38,193 nucleotides of DNA from Moorena sp. SS36440bin_2 (GCA_011524395.1 WTKN01000055.1:1-38193); one strand, 5' to 3'; numbered from the stretch's first letter, positions 26,941 through 35,797 are shown. Program-made: numbers and translations. Notes: a model not told the origin generated them from the letters alone.

Positions 26941-27024
26941 ATGCAAGCTAACGAATCCGTTGAGTCCACTAACTCTGTGCTTAATCACCTTGGGTACCAA
27001 ATTTTGCCAATGTATCGACCCTAG
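26941..27024 (+). CDS. Possible 27-aa peptide
   Basis: ATG 26941 lies just after ggggggtgac, which could serve as a ribosome site. It opens a 27-codon frame (MQANESVESTNSVLNHLGYQ then ILPMYRP) ending TAG 27022-27024. The peptide matches nothing I know; it might equally be chance or the start of a lost gene. Low confidence. Confidence 0.15.
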   Translation: MQANESVESTNSVLNHLGYQILPMYRP

Positions 27025-27550
27025 GACTGTGACAGAAGCTTACCCGAGAACCTAAAAGGGTCAGACAAGTGTTTACGCTGGAATTACCTACGATCACAAG
27101 AACACATAGCTAAGTTGCAATTCAACCTAGCAACCTAGTACCATAAGTTTATTTACTTACCAAGAATTGCCTCTGTTATTTATTATTTTCCGATAAAAAC
27201 CAAAGACAACAAAAAGACGTCCTGATGCGGAATTAGAGGCAAAAATGAAATACTGCTAACTCCCATTAAAGGAATTAATTATTTAATCAAATTGCAATTC
27301 AACAATCGTTAACATCAAATCAGTGACTAGTAAAAAGTGATTGACCGTAGGTCACGCTACGCGAAGGCATTTCAGTGGCGGTTGTGCAGAGAGATGCCCA
27401 AGATAACAAAAAGGACAACAAGCATGCTTGATAATGCTTTGCTGTCCGTGAAGGGTTCAAGGTTTAAGGTTATCCAGTTGTTCGCCTTTGGCGTTCGGTT
27501 TAGGGTAGATTATCTGGTTGTTCTTACCCAGGTGTCCGGTTTAGGGTAGC
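27025..27550. other. Gene-free region
   Basis: About 525 bp, AT-rich to 27330. Then comes a copy of the ggtcacgctacgcgaagg repeat (about 27344-27368) and a short repeated tract with cggtttagggtag twice (near 27500 and 27540). A 70-codon frame from 27337 is made largely of these repeats and is not called. No RNA gene is seen. Confidence 0.5.
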
Positions 27551-27991
27551 TTATACCAAGCTGGATCCCTTCTCCAGAAAATCCAGTAGAATACGCTGAT
27601 GAGCAGGACCAAGGGGTCGCACCTGACCAGCCTTGGCAGAATAAGACTCGCCCTGACGAATCTGCTCAGGAGTCAACAACCCCATATCCCAGCCTTCCCC
27701 TAAAACCAATTGTGAGACTTCCACTGTCAGGGGTACTGCAAACACATTGCGGAACACATGGGGTTCAGGATAATGGCCAAACAAAGATGCTGAGGGTAGT
27801 GCATAGCTAATTTCCTCTACCAATTCCCGCTTCAGAGCTTCGATAGGGGTTTCTCCGGGTTCGATGTGTCCCCCAAATAAACCCCACAAACCGGGGTAAA
27901 GAATACCAGGAATATTGTCCCGTAGCTGCATCAGGAACTGACCTTGCCGATATAGAATAGCGATCGCTACTTGAACTTGCTTACTGCTCAT
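27551..27991 (-). CDS. Nudix hydrolase
   Basis: 146 aa, a normal single Nudix domain. The Nudix box GHIEPGETPIEALKRELVEE (residues about 41-60) has all the conserved Gly/Glu/Arg positions. It would hydrolyse a nucleoside diphosphate linked to another group, with Mg2+; MutT-like cleaning of oxidised nucleotides is one possibility, but the substrate is not evident. Its start overlaps the stop of the upstream lipoprotein gene by 11 bp (ATGAGCAGTAA), so the two are co-translated. Confidence 0.92.
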   Translation of the reverse strand: MSSKQVQVAIAILYRQGQFLMQLRDNIPGILYPGLWGLFGGHIEPGETPIEALKRELVEEISYALPSASLFGHYPEPHVFRNVFAVPLTVEVSQLVLGEGWDMGLLTPEQIRQGESYSAKAGQVRPLGPAHQRILLDFLEKGSSLV

Positions 27992-28433
27992 CTGTTGGTG
28001 CTGGAAGTAAGGGGGACTTAGGTTGATAGACTTGCCGTTTTAGCTGCTCAAGCTCTTGAACAAATAATTCACCCAAATCTTGTCCAGCGATGGGAATGCT
28101 TTGAAATTGAGGCTTACCTTGGATCAAGACTTGATCACCGATATTGGGCAAAGTTCCCTGAGAGACTACCCAAATGGTACTAGTGGCATCTTTGAGTTCA
28201 TAAGCATTCGCATCTAAAAGTGGTGCTTGATTAGTAACTTTACCCCGAAGGTAGACTGTATCGATAGTATTCTGGTTTTGTGGTATATCACGGATTTTTG
28301 TGACCTTTACACCAGGGTAGCTAATATTAAGCTGATGAATGCCATTATGGGCTAAGGGACTACAGCCAACAGTCCCTGCTCCTACAAGTAAAACCCAAAA
28401 CGGTAAAAGAGTTGACCAATACTTAGTTGGCAT
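27981..28433 (-). CDS. Lipoprotein with OB-fold-like domain
   Basis: 150 aa. The N-terminal signal (FWVLLVGAGTVGCSP) has a lipobox with Cys near residue 24, so the mature protein should be anchored to a membrane. The rest looks like a small beta-barrel (VYLRGKVTNQAPLLDANAYE, then ATSTIWVVSQGTLPNIGDQV), as in OB-fold domains of cyanobacterial lipoproteins of unknown role. It precedes and overlaps the Nudix gene. Function unknown. Confidence 0.8.
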   Translation of the reverse strand: MPTKYWSTLLPFWVLLVGAGTVGCSPLAHNGIHQLNISYPGVKVTKIRDIPQNQNTIDTVYLRGKVTNQAPLLDANAYELKDATSTIWVVSQGTLPNIGDQVLIQGKPQFQSIPIAGQDLGELFVQELEQLKRQVYQPKSPLLPAPTDEQ

Positions 28434-28623
28434 ATTGAAATCCTATGATGTTTTCAGTTGTCAGTTGCCAATGAACTGTGTTCGGAGGAGTGAAAAAGGA
28501 AGTAGGTTGAAACTTGAATGTTCGTTCCCCAGCCTAGAGTAAGTCGCTCCATGCATCTACAATGTTTTAACCCAAGTAGGCAGAATCTGTACACCCGTCT
28601 ACACTGTTTAACCCAATTGACCA

Positions 28624-29487
28624 ATGACCAACATACTCGATGGTAAGACCATAGCTAAAAAAATTCAGACCCAGCTGCAAGAACAGACACAGAAGCTGAC
28701 GTTGAAACATGGACGACCACCTGGATTAGCAGTGTTGATGGTAGGTGACAACCCTGCTAGCGCTGCCTATGTTCGTAATAAGGAACGTGCCTGTGGTAAG
28801 GTGGGGATTGCTTCTTTTGGTCGTCATTTCCCCAGTAACACGTCCCAAGCAGAACTCGAGCAAACCATTAACGCCCTCAATCAAGATCAGCGTGTAGATG
28901 GAATTCTGGTCCAGCTGCCCTTACCCGACCACCTAGATGCTGTTTCATTACTGCACCAAATCCATCCGGATAAAGATGTTGATGGATTACACCCTGTTAA
29001 TCTAGGTCGTCTGCTCAGGGGAGAGCCTGGTTTACGTAGCTGTACACCAGCAGGCATCATGCACCTGTTGCAAGAGTACCAGATTAATTTGTCTGGTAAA
29101 CAGACAGTCGTGGTAGGACGTAGTATTTTAGTAGGTAAACCTCTGGCACTGATGCTACTAGAAGCCAACGCTACAGTAACAATTGCTCATTCGCGCACCC
29201 AAGATCTGGGGGAGCTGACACGTCGAGCTGATATTTTGGTAGCAGCTGTGGGACGACCTCAACTGATTACCAGGGACATGGTAAAACCAGGTGCTGTGGT
29301 AATTGATGTTGGTATCAATCGCGTTAGTGATCAACAAGAAAAATCTCGTCTTGTAGGAGATGTCCACTTTGACTCTGTTCAGCAAACTGCCCGATATATT
29401 ACCCCTGTCCCTGGTGGCGTCGGACCGATGACAGTGGCTATGCTACTAAATAATACAATCCTTAGTTATACAAAGAGGTATTCTTGA
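28624..29487 (+). CDS. folD: Methylene-THF dehydrogenase / methenyl-THF cyclohydrolase
   Basis: 287 aa, the normal size. It interconverts 5,10-methylene-THF, methenyl-THF and 10-formyl-THF in one-carbon metabolism, using NADP+. Visible: [20 protein letters not shown] with the catalytic Tyr/Lys (about 41-60), [27 protein letters not shown], the Rossmann motif [17 protein letters not shown] (about 162-178) and the C-terminal [16 protein letters not shown]. All conserved residues are present. It starts at ATG 28624 and is followed by crtE after 365 bp. Confidence 0.97.
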   Translation: MTNILDGKTIAKKIQTQLQEQTQKLTLKHGRPPGLAVLMVGDNPASAAYVRNKERACGKVGIASFGRHFPSNTSQAELEQTINALNQDQRVDGILVQLPLPDHLDAVSLLHQIHPDKDVDGLHPVNLGRLLRGEPGLRSCTPAGIMHLLQEYQINLSGKQTVVVGRSILVGKPLALMLLEANATVTIAHSRTQDLGELTRRADILVAAVGRPQLITRDMVKPGAVVIDVGINRVSDQQEKSRLVGDVHFDSVQQTARYITPVPGGVGPMTVAMLLNNTILSYTKRYS

Positions 29488-29852
29488 ACAGTTTTACTCT
29501 CGTGAAGATTGATAACAATCAATCAATTAAACCGTTGTTTATGAGTAAAATAATTTCATTTCACAGCAAGCTAGGTCAACAAAAAAACTAATTAAGAAAA
29601 CTGAAAGCTATAAAATATAAGATTATTATAAATCTGTGTTGTTTGTTTAAGAACAGATTAAATGTTGGGTTTGAAAGGGTTAGACTTTAGTTTAGCGCCA
29701 CTCATAAATTTCAAAACTCGACAATCCTAAATACCATCAGTAAAGAGTTTTGTCCATCAAACGAGAAGCACCAGAATTAGACAAGGGAGTTTCAAGAAGA
29801 CCCCCAGCCCCGTAAAATTGTTAGAGGAATCAGATAATCAAGGAATCAAGGC
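29488..29852. other. Intergenic region folD-crtE
   Basis: 365 bp, AT-rich. Near 29509 gattgat/atcaatc can pair as a weak stem just after folD; it lacks a T run and is only a possible terminator. No ORF or known RNA element is seen; the crtE promoter should be here. Confidence 0.4.
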
Positions 29853-30782
29853 ATGGTAGTGACGGAGGGGCGACCTACCCCCAACAGGGAATCCCCAAGT
29901 TTAGACTTACTAACTTACTTAAAAGAGCGAAAGGCTCTAATTGAGTCAGCTTTAGACCAGGCTCTGCCCCGAATGGAGCCCGACAAAATTTACGAGGCAA
30001 TGCGTTATTCTCTTTTGGCTGGAGGTAAACGCTTGCGCCCGATTCTGTGCTTAGCTACCTGTGAACTGATGGGTGGCACAGTGGATATGGCAATGCCAAC
30101 CTCCTGCGCTCTGGAAATGATCCATACCATGTCATTGATTCATGATGACCTACCAGCAATGGACAATGACGATTACCGTCGGGGTAAACTAACTAACCAC
30201 AAAGTGTTTGGTGAGGACATTGCCATCCTCGCAGGTGATGGTTTACTAGCTTATGCATTTGAATATGCGGCGGCTCAAACTAAAAATGTACCAGCTCCCC
30301 AAGTTTTGCAGGTAGTTGCCTGGTTGGGTCGAGCAGTCGGGGCATCCGGATTGGTTGGGGGTCAAGTGCTTGATCTCGAATCAGAAGGTAAGTCGGATAT
30401 TAAAGAAGAAACGCTCACCTTTATCCATACTCATAAAACTGGTGCTTTGTTAGAAGCCTGTGTAGTTTGTGGTGGAATATTGGCAGGGGCAACGACAGCT
30501 AACTTACAAAGGCTATCCAAATATGCCCAAAATATTGGTTTAGCATTTCAAATTGTCGATGACATCCTAGACATAACTGCGACCCAGGAGGAACTTGGGA
30601 AAACAGCAGGTAAGGATCTTAAAGCACAAAAGGCAACTTATCCTAGCCTCTGGGGGCTAGAGGCATCAAAAGCCAAAGCCCAAGAGCTGGTGAATGAGGC
30701 AAAAGCTCAAATGGAATCCTTTGGGGAAAAGGCTCAACCCCTGATTGCGATCGCTGATTTTATTGTGAATCGTACTCATTAA
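29853..30782 (+). CDS. crtE: Geranylgeranyl / polyprenyl diphosphate synthase
   Basis: 309 aa trans-isoprenyl diphosphate synthase. It condenses isopentenyl diphosphate units to make C15-C20 diphosphates for carotenoids, chlorophyll phytyl and quinones. The first aspartate-rich motif is [10 protein letters not shown] (about 105-114), the second DDILDIT (about 235-241), with GGKRLRP near 55 and GQVLDLESE near 172. It is close to cyanobacterial CrtE in size and motifs; chain length cannot be read from sequence alone. The following PAP2-like gene is a common neighbour of crtE in cyanobacteria. Confidence 0.93.
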   Translation: MVVTEGRPTPNRESPSLDLLTYLKERKALIESALDQALPRMEPDKIYEAMRYSLLAGGKRLRPILCLATCELMGGTVDMAMPTSCALEMIHTMSLIHDDLPAMDNDDYRRGKLTNHKVFGEDIAILAGDGLLAYAFEYAAAQTKNVPAPQVLQVVAWLGRAVGASGLVGGQVLDLESEGKSDIKEETLTFIHTHKTGALLEACVVCGGILAGATTANLQRLSKYAQNIGLAFQIVDDILDITATQEELGKTAGKDLKAQKATYPSLWGLEASKAKAQELVNEAKAQMESFGEKAQPLIAIADFIVNRTH

Positions 30783-30815
30783 GGTACTTGGTATTGGGGT
30801 AAGGCCAACGAAAGT

Positions 30816-30879
30816 TTAAGGATGAAGTGTTTAATCCTAGCCTACAGGAACACCAAAAACAAACACACTTCATCCTTAA
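30816..30879. repeat. 14-bp inverted repeat after crtE
   Basis: ttaaggatgaagtg (30816-30829) and cacttcatccttaa (30866-30879) pair perfectly over a 36-base spacer. Further cttcat-type motifs follow to about 30950. It could form a stem that ends the crtE transcript or protects it, but there is no clear U tract. Confidence 0.6.
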
Positions 30880-31003
30880 TTATACCCTAGAAGGGATGCT
30901 ATCCGGGGAACATACTTCATAATAAATACTTAATCCTTCATACTTCATCGTTTCCCCAATGCTGAGTTATCGATGACCAATGACCAATTTAAAATAAATA
31001 ATT

Positions 31004-31459
31004 ATGCAGGACTTTAGCGACATCCTAAACAACCAGGTGTTGCTGGTTGCGCTCATTGCTTGTCTGGTGGCTCAACTATTTAAGTTTTTGGTTGATCTAA
31101 CCAAAAATCGCAAACCTAATCTTCAGGTACTGATGACTGCTGGTGGAATGCCTAGTTCTCACTCAGCATTCGTCACTGCCTTGGCATTTGGTGTAGGACA
31201 AACAGTAGGATGGGCTTCTCCAGAGTTTGCGATCGCTTTAGTGTTTGCCATCATAGTCATGTATGATGCTACTGGTGTCAGGCAAGCTGCCGGTAAGCAA
31301 GCTCGAATTCTCAACCAAATTATCGATCAGTTTTTTAGCGAAGACAAAGAGTTGAAAGAAGACCGTCTTAAGGAATTATTAGGTCATACACCCTTTCAGG
31401 TGCTTGTTGGTTTGGTATTAGGTATCGCTATTTCTTGTATAGCAGCAACGGCTTATTAA
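31004..31459 (+). CDS. Divergent PAP2 family membrane protein (DUF212)
   Basis: 151 aa, with about four membrane helices. It has the DUF212 pattern GGMPSSHSAFVTALAFGVG (about 46-64) and VMYDATGVRQAAGKQA (about 85-100), with the short acid-phosphatase-like His. The family is related to PAP2 phosphatases but lacks part of their site; activity is not established. It lies 221 bp after crtE, as in many cyanobacteria, so a role in isoprenoid diphosphate turnover is plausible but unproven. Confidence 0.88.
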   Translation: MQDFSDILNNQVLLVALIACLVAQLFKFLVDLTKNRKPNLQVLMTAGGMPSSHSAFVTALAFGVGQTVGWASPEFAIALVFAIIVMYDATGVRQAAGKQARILNQIIDQFFSEDKELKEDRLKELLGHTPFQVLVGLVLGIAISCIAATAY

Positions 31460-31517
31460 TCATGTTAATTAGTAATGTTAATTAGTAATTAACATTACCT
31501 AGTTCAAACGGAACTAG

Positions 31518-32165
31518 TTAAAAGCGAACTACCTTACGTTTTAGTAGGGTAACTCGGCGACTATCAACAACCATTGCCCAAAACCCCCCTGCACTCAGTC
31601 GCCTTAAGATTGAGTTAGCTTGGGTTTCACTAGTTGTGTGTACTGTCAGTAAGTAAGGTCGCTGAGCATAAGAAACCAAGCCAACATTGACGCCCAGTAG
31701 TTGCTCTAGTCGGGATGCCAATTCTGGTTGATTGAAGTAGTCCACCAGAACCGCATAACCATCACCCAATCCCTGAGGAGTATAACTTGGTATGGCAGTA
31801 GGCTGTATAGTATTAGGCTGGCTTGACGGTGGAGATTGAACTACAAAAGCTGAATATCCAACTACCTGATCCAGATAGCGTGCCCAATCTTTGGCATCGT
31901 TAATCCCTCTGAAACCGCCAACCCGAGTTACTCTATCTTCCAAATATTGACAAAAATCAGTTTTTGCGCTATTAGGTAAAATTCTTTGAATTTGTTCGTG
32001 ATTTTTCCTAATTCGGCTAAGCACTAACAAAATGTACTCGTCGTTTTGTGGTGGTTGGCATTGAGGAGTTATTGGTTGAGCATACACCGAATCAAAGACA
32101 CCAGCTAAAGCAGCCAGTGCTATCGAGAAAATTTGTAAAATAAACTGTATTGTTTCCCTGGTCAT
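31518..32165 (-). CDS. Secreted SPOR-like hypothetical protein
   Basis: 215 aa. The N-terminal hydrophobic helix ends in a signal-peptidase-like site (DSVYA|QP near residue 29), so export is likely. The C-terminal part (GYAVLVDYFNQPELASRLEQ, then RPYLLTVHTTSETQANSIL) has the alternating strand-helix pattern of SPOR-type peptidoglycan-binding or related domains. The middle is helical, then Ser/Pro/Thr-rich. Function unknown; perhaps in the cell envelope. Confidence 0.7.
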   Translation of the reverse strand: MTRETIQFILQIFSIALAALAGVFDSVYAQPITPQCQPPQNDEYILLVLSRIRKNHEQIQRILPNSAKTDFCQYLEDRVTRVGGFRGINDAKDWARYLDQVVGYSAFVVQSPPSSQPNTIQPTAIPSYTPQGLGDGYAVLVDYFNQPELASRLEQLLGVNVGLVSYAQRPYLLTVHTTSETQANSILRRLSAGGFWAMVVDSRRVTLLKRKVVRF

Positions 32166-32219
32166 AGATGATTAGATAGTAGACCGATAGCCACTGTCTT
32201 GGAAGCAAAAAACTAACCA

Positions 32220-32543
32220 TTAAACTGATGCCAGAGAAGCTAGAGGGTCAGGTATACTATCTGATGGTGCCTGAAATTCACCAGTTTTGACAAATTCTAG
32301 GCGCAGCTTTAACCAGGTGATGAACTTAGGATTAGTAGAAATGATCGCCGTTGCTGGTTGCGGACATTCTTGTTTGACCTGGGACATTTGGGAACTTTCC
32401 AAGAATGCTGGCTGCTTGACTAACCAAAAGTCTATTTCTTTTTCCTGTTCATGGTAGTGCCTGGTACGTTCCCGAAGTACTTCCTCCAATGGTTCATCTT
32501 CAAGGAACTTTTGACTGGCTAAAACGTAGTAGTAAGTTTGCAT
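32220..32543 (-). CDS. ycf54: Ycf54 (Mg-protoporphyrin cyclase accessory)
   Basis: 107 aa, near the family's usual size. The start MQTYYYVLASQKFLEDEPLE and EKEIDFWLVKQPAFLE are characteristic of Ycf54. The protein binds and stabilises the aerobic Mg-protoporphyrin IX monomethyl ester cyclase that makes protochlorophyllide, so it is needed for chlorophyll synthesis. It is conserved in cyanobacteria and plastids, which strongly supports an oxygenic phototroph. It follows pdxJ after 22 bp on the same strand, so both may share a transcript. Confidence 0.94.
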   Translation of the reverse strand: MQTYYYVLASQKFLEDEPLEEVLRERTRHYHEQEKEIDFWLVKQPAFLESSQMSQVKQECPQPATAIISTNPKFITWLKLRLEFVKTGEFQAPSDSIPDPLASLASV

Positions 32544-32565
32544 AATTTCATTTACTAAGGAAAGC

Positions 32566-33288
32566 TCAAAATTTACCTTGCATCGCTTGTTTCATTTCTC
32601 TGACCGCCCGTTCTATACCTACCAGAGATGCCCTAGCAATGATGCTATGACCAATATTGAGTTCTTCCATACCTTCGATACAAGCAACCGGGTGAACATT
32701 CCAGTAGGTAAGACCATGACCAGCATTGACTCGTAAGCCAGCAGCAATCGCTTGTTGGCATCCGGAGGCCAACACTTTTAATTCTTTAGCCTGACTGATT
32801 TCATCAGTAGCTTCTGCATAACTCCCTGTGTGCAGCTCAATAAATTTAGCTTTTGTTTTAGCAGAAGCATCGATTTGGGCAGGATCAGCGTCTATAAATA
32901 AGCTAACGGGAATACCAGCGCTCTGTAACTGGGCTACAACCTCACTAAGGCGAGGAATTTGCCCTGCTACATCTAGCCCTCCCTCGGTAGTCACTTCTTC
33001 TCGTTTTTCTGGTACGAGGGTAACGTAATCGGGTTTGACCTCTAGAGCGATCGCTACCATTTCATCGGTAGGTGCCATTTCCAAATTCAGATGAGTTCGC
33101 ACCGTTTGTCTTAACAGAGCAATGTCCCTCTGTTGAATGTGACGTCGGTCCTCTCTTAGATGTGCGGTGATGCCATCCGCACCAGCAAGCTCTGCCAACA
33201 CCGCTGCTGCCACTGGGTCAGGTTCTACAGTGCGCCGTGCCTGACGAATTGTGGCAATATGGTCAATATTTACGCCAAGTGTTAGCAC
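32566..33288 (-). CDS. pdxJ: Pyridoxine 5'-phosphate synthase
   Basis: 240 aa, normal length. PdxJ condenses 1-deoxyxylulose-5-phosphate with 3-amino-1-hydroxyacetone phosphate to make pyridoxine phosphate (vitamin B6). The TIM-barrel motifs are visible: [17 protein letters not shown] at the start, [13 protein letters not shown] with active-site His/Arg (about 40-52), [26 protein letters not shown], and [10 protein letters not shown] near 197. It is followed closely by ycf54. Confidence 0.96.
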   Translation of the reverse strand: MLTLGVNIDHIATIRQARRTVEPDPVAAAVLAELAGADGITAHLREDRRHIQQRDIALLRQTVRTHLNLEMAPTDEMVAIALEVKPDYVTLVPEKREEVTTEGGLDVAGQIPRLSEVVAQLQSAGIPVSLFIDADPAQIDASAKTKAKFIELHTGSYAEATDEISQAKELKVLASGCQQAIAAGLRVNAGHGLTYWNVHPVACIEGMEELNIGHSIIARASLVGIERAVREMKQAMQGKF

Positions 33289-33458
33289 TAATTTTTTTCT
33301 CCTGGATTTGACATCCTAGCCATGACCATAGCGCAGCTTGGTCTTGAATTCCAAGGCTTTACAACCTTAGCTTCCAGTAAAATAGCCTTTTCTAGTTTAA
33401 CAGGGGGAGGGAACATCTAGAGAGATTGTCTATCAAGTGTCTACAACACAGTGCCCCA

Positions 33459-33507
33459 TGAACTAGAAAGCCCCTCGCGAGGGGCGTGCGCAGCGATAGG
33501 TAGTTCA
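33459..33507. repeat. Palindrome gcccctcgcgaggggc in a wider inverted repeat
   Basis: A perfect 16-bp palindrome (33470-33485) lies inside a second inverted pair tgaacta (33459-33465) / tagttca (33501-33507). It lies just beyond the stop of the desaturase gene (read leftward). No T run. It could be a terminator-like hairpin or the right end of a lost IS200/IS605-type element. Confidence 0.7.
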
Positions 33508-33529
33508 CCTGAAATTCTTAATCCTGGGA

Positions 33530-34441
33530 TTAGATACTTCTAGGTTGCAGTTCGTCTTTTGATGGTAATTTGACATTCCAGGCCAGTCCTAAGCCCTGAA
33601 GCAGCAGAATGAAGGACCAACCCAGGTCAAGTTGCCACCAATGATGTCCAAATCTTGCTGAGTTGGGAAAAGCATGGTGATTATTGTGCCATCCTTCACC
33701 AAGGGTCAAGATAGCTACGATTGGATTGTTCTTGCTCATATCAGAGGTAGTGAAAAGCTCGTTTCCCCACAAGTGGCAAACTGAGTTGACACAAAAAGTG
33801 ATTTGACGCACCAGAAAAATCCGAAATGCTCCGCCCCAGATTAAACCGCCTAAGACTCCTGAGACAGAACCAGTCAAGACTCCACCCAGGAAACCAGGAA
33901 TTAACAGGGACAGCAATACCCAAAAGACGTAGAGGTTGTCTATTCTTCGGATCAGCTTGTCCTTGATTAGGTCAGGAGCATACTTATAGGGAGGCTGCCA
34001 ATCCACATTCACAATCCAAGCAATATGGGAATGCCAAAACCCTTGGATAAATCCCCAAAATCCTCCCTGGTGAAGATGGGGTGAGTGAGTGTCTCCGTCT
34101 TGGTCAGAGTAAAGATGATGGCAGCGATGATGGTGAACCCAGCTAGTGACTGGTCCTTGAGCGGCCATACATCCAGCAATGGCTAAGAATGCCCTTATAA
34201 AGGGTCCAGTCTGAAAGGCACGATGGCTAAAAAGCCTGTGATAACCGACGGTAATACCGATGAAATTCAGGATGTACATCCCGAGAAAAAGACCAATATC
34301 GAGAGGCTGGACGTTCAGTTTCTGAAGCAACATAACTACTATCGCAGCGATTACTCCCAAAGGGGACATGGCGATAACGATAGTAACTACAGTTTTCTGA
34401 AGTGTGCTGACTTCTGGGGCAGTAGATGAAGAGATTGACAC
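33530..34441 (-). CDS. desC: Acyl-lipid/acyl-CoA delta-9-type desaturase
   Basis: 303 aa membrane di-iron enzyme that puts the first double bond in fatty acids, with the order typical of DesC. The three histidine boxes are HRLFSH (about 67-72), HHHRCHH (about 104-110) and HNNHH (about 251-255), with membrane helices between. The short hydrophobic N-terminus and the end (about 280-303) look normal. Regiospecificity is inferred from resemblance, so desC is a likely but not certain name. Such genes are often cold-regulated; nothing in the upstream sequence proves this. Confidence 0.88.
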   Translation of the reverse strand: MSISSSTAPEVSTLQKTVVTIVIAMSPLGVIAAIVVMLLQKLNVQPLDIGLFLGMYILNFIGITVGYHRLFSHRAFQTGPFIRAFLAIAGCMAAQGPVTSWVHHHRCHHLYSDQDGDTHSPHLHQGGFWGFIQGFWHSHIAWIVNVDWQPPYKYAPDLIKDKLIRRIDNLYVFWVLLSLLIPGFLGGVLTGSVSGVLGGLIWGGAFRIFLVRQITFCVNSVCHLWGNELFTTSDMSKNNPIVAILTLGEGWHNNHHAFPNSARFGHHWWQLDLGWSFILLLQGLGLAWNVKLPSKDELQPRSI

Positions 34442-34667
34442 TTGTGTTGTTTAAATAAAATACTAATACACCAAAACTAAGCATATCCGATTGCTTGTCA
34501 GTCTGGCGCTGTTCGGACTCTAGCTCCGTGCTTACCACGAAGGCTATCAACTGGGATTTTGGATTTGCTTGGAGTTCTATTGTCCGCGCTTATCCTCCAA
34601 TCCCAGGGATTTAAGTTACATTTTGGCTAATCCTGACTATTGGTCATCGGTGACCTATTGCAGCTAG

Positions 34668-34920
34668 CTAGGGATTGGTGTTGATTTCAATCAATTTATT
34701 CCTTGAGGATAAACCTGACTTAATTTGGATACGAGACTTTGGTACCTTAAACCTTTGAGCCAGCAACTCAATTAGCTCCTGATTGGCAAAGCCCATCTAC
34801 AGGTGGTGAATTCAAATGCACCTTTAGTCTCCCATCCTCTGATCGCGTAGCGTGGCCTTTGGCCTTGTCTTCTATATTTTGGTGCTTAGAATTGGGTTGA
34901 ACTTGAACTCGCCTCTTCAT
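34668..34920 (-). pseudogene. DUF167 (YggU-type) gene with a +1 frameshift
   Basis: From ATG 34920: MKRRVQVQPNSKHQNIEDKA, then KGHATRSEDGRLKVHLNSPP and VDG, a good DUF167 start. The frame then runs to junk, but shifting one base restores [20 protein letters not shown] and [16 protein letters not shown] to TAG 34668. Total 253 nt, which is 3n+1 and fits one extra base. At the break is gatgggctttgccaat where I would expect VDGKAN to be coded as gat ggc aaa gcc aat; ggctttgcc is the reverse complement of ggcaaagcc. Residues KAKGHATRS come from an in-frame repeat copy (34841-34866). The family's function is unknown. Upstream of it (34442-34667) I see no gene. Confidence 0.7.
34841..34866 (-). repeat. 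acgctacgcgatc repeat inside the DUF167 gene
   Basis: aaggccaaaggccacgctacgcgatc on the minus strand, identical over this length to the copy at 35244-35271 on the plus strand. It is in frame with the interrupted gene. Confidence 0.85.
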
Positions 34921-35050
34921 CAATGAAAGTTTCTTCAAAATCTTTTGGCTTCTGGCTATGGGAAGTTTTAATTTAGTCACAGTCTACCAGAGTAGCATAC
35001 TGATCCGGATCGGCTGTGGTAACTCTAAAGACTTCTGTTGCGATACTCTT

Positions 35051-35097
35051 AAGGCCAAAGGCCCACGCGTGCGCGTTCAGAGCCGCTACGCGAACGC
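35051..35097. repeat. GC-rich repeat, variant copy
   Basis: aaggccaaaggcccacgcg, then tgcgcgttcagagccgctacgcgaacgc: a variant repeat-family copy with part duplicated. It is upstream of the 157-codon gene. Confidence 0.75.
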
Positions 35098-35130
35098 ATA
35101 CCCTAACTCTAGCAAAACCATTGGAGTCAA

Positions 35131-35604
35131 ATGAAATGCCGATTGGCGCTAAGGCCAAAGGCCACCCTACGCGATCGGCTGCGTAACTTGGTTTATCTGA
35201 CTGAGCTGGGCGTGCTGGAAACCGATGCACGGGAGAATCTCGAAAGGCCAAAGGCCACGCTACGCGATCGGATTGAACAGATTATCAATAATCAGGAGCA
35301 TCTGCTAAAAGGACGGCGTCATCCTACCGAGGCACTAGCGGAGTACCGCCAGAAGCTTAACCCTAACCTGAAAGCCCTGTATGTCACCCTTACTCCTTAT
35401 AGGATTACCCTAGTTGACCCCAAAGACTCTCTATCTTGGGATTTAGGTGGGTTTGATCCAGGGGTACGTCAATTAATTCAAATGTTGGCTAGTGGGGAAA
35501 TTGAAATTAAAAGGTATAAAACCTGCCAATACCCAAGAATCCCATGGCGGAAATTCCCTTATTCGCTCCTTGTCCTAGTGAAGCCGACTGCATCGCTTGA
35601 TTAA
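35131..35604 (+). CDS. Hypothetical protein containing two repeat-encoded segments
   Basis: 157 aa, no known family. Residues about 8-17 (RPKATLRDRL) and 39-48 (RPKATLRDRI) are both encoded by 28-bp copies of the GC-rich repeat (35151-35178, 35244-35271), which differ in one base and are 93 bp, that is 31 codons, apart. The central part (EQIINNQEHLLKGRRH, then ALYVTLTPYRITLVD and LASGEIEIKRY) looks like a real small protein. The C-terminus is basic and may have been altered. The ATG at 35131 is the only good start I see; the true N-terminus could be shortened by the repeats. An overlapping minus-strand frame (34973-35251) is an artefact of the repeats. Confidence 0.5.
   Translation: MKCRLALRPKATLRDRLRNLVYLTELGVLETDARENLERPKATLRDRIEQIINNQEHLLKGRRHPTEALAEYRQKLNPNLKALYVTLTPYRITLVDPKDSLSWDLGGFDPGVRQLIQMLASGEIEIKRYKTCQYPRIPWRKFPYSLLVLVKPTASLD
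35151..35178 (+). repeat. In-gene GC-rich repeat, copy A
   Basis: aaggccaaaggccaccctacgcgatcgg, one base different from copy B. Encodes RPKATLRDR in the gene's frame. Confidence 0.9.
35244..35271 (+). repeat. In-gene GC-rich repeat, copy B
   Basis: aaggccaaaggccacgctacgcgatcgg. Same frame and same peptide as copy A. Confidence 0.9.
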
Positions 35605-35797
35605 ATCAAAAAAAAAGCTGAAACTCTTGTCCGTGTCTTGATGCAAAGCACGAGTGGGACAAATCTCCCCATAAAGGCCAAGCCGTCGCTTCAGCATAGC
35701 TGCCAAATGCCTAACAACTTACTACATCAAGGTAGATTCAAACTCCTACTAGAAAACTGATAGGAGTAGAATAGAGGACAGCACAAAAAACGGGGTT

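Noticed and set aside
27337..27549. 70-codon plus-strand frame
   Set aside because: It consists largely of the acgctacgcgaagg repeat and cggtttagggtag repeats, has no ribosome site and matches no family.
34227..34550. 107-codon minus-strand frame at the start of the desaturase gene
   Set aside because: It is an out-of-frame shadow; the desaturase frame has all histidine boxes.
34973..35251. 92-codon minus-strand frame
   Set aside because: It covers three repeat copies and overlaps the more convincing plus-strand ORF at 35131.
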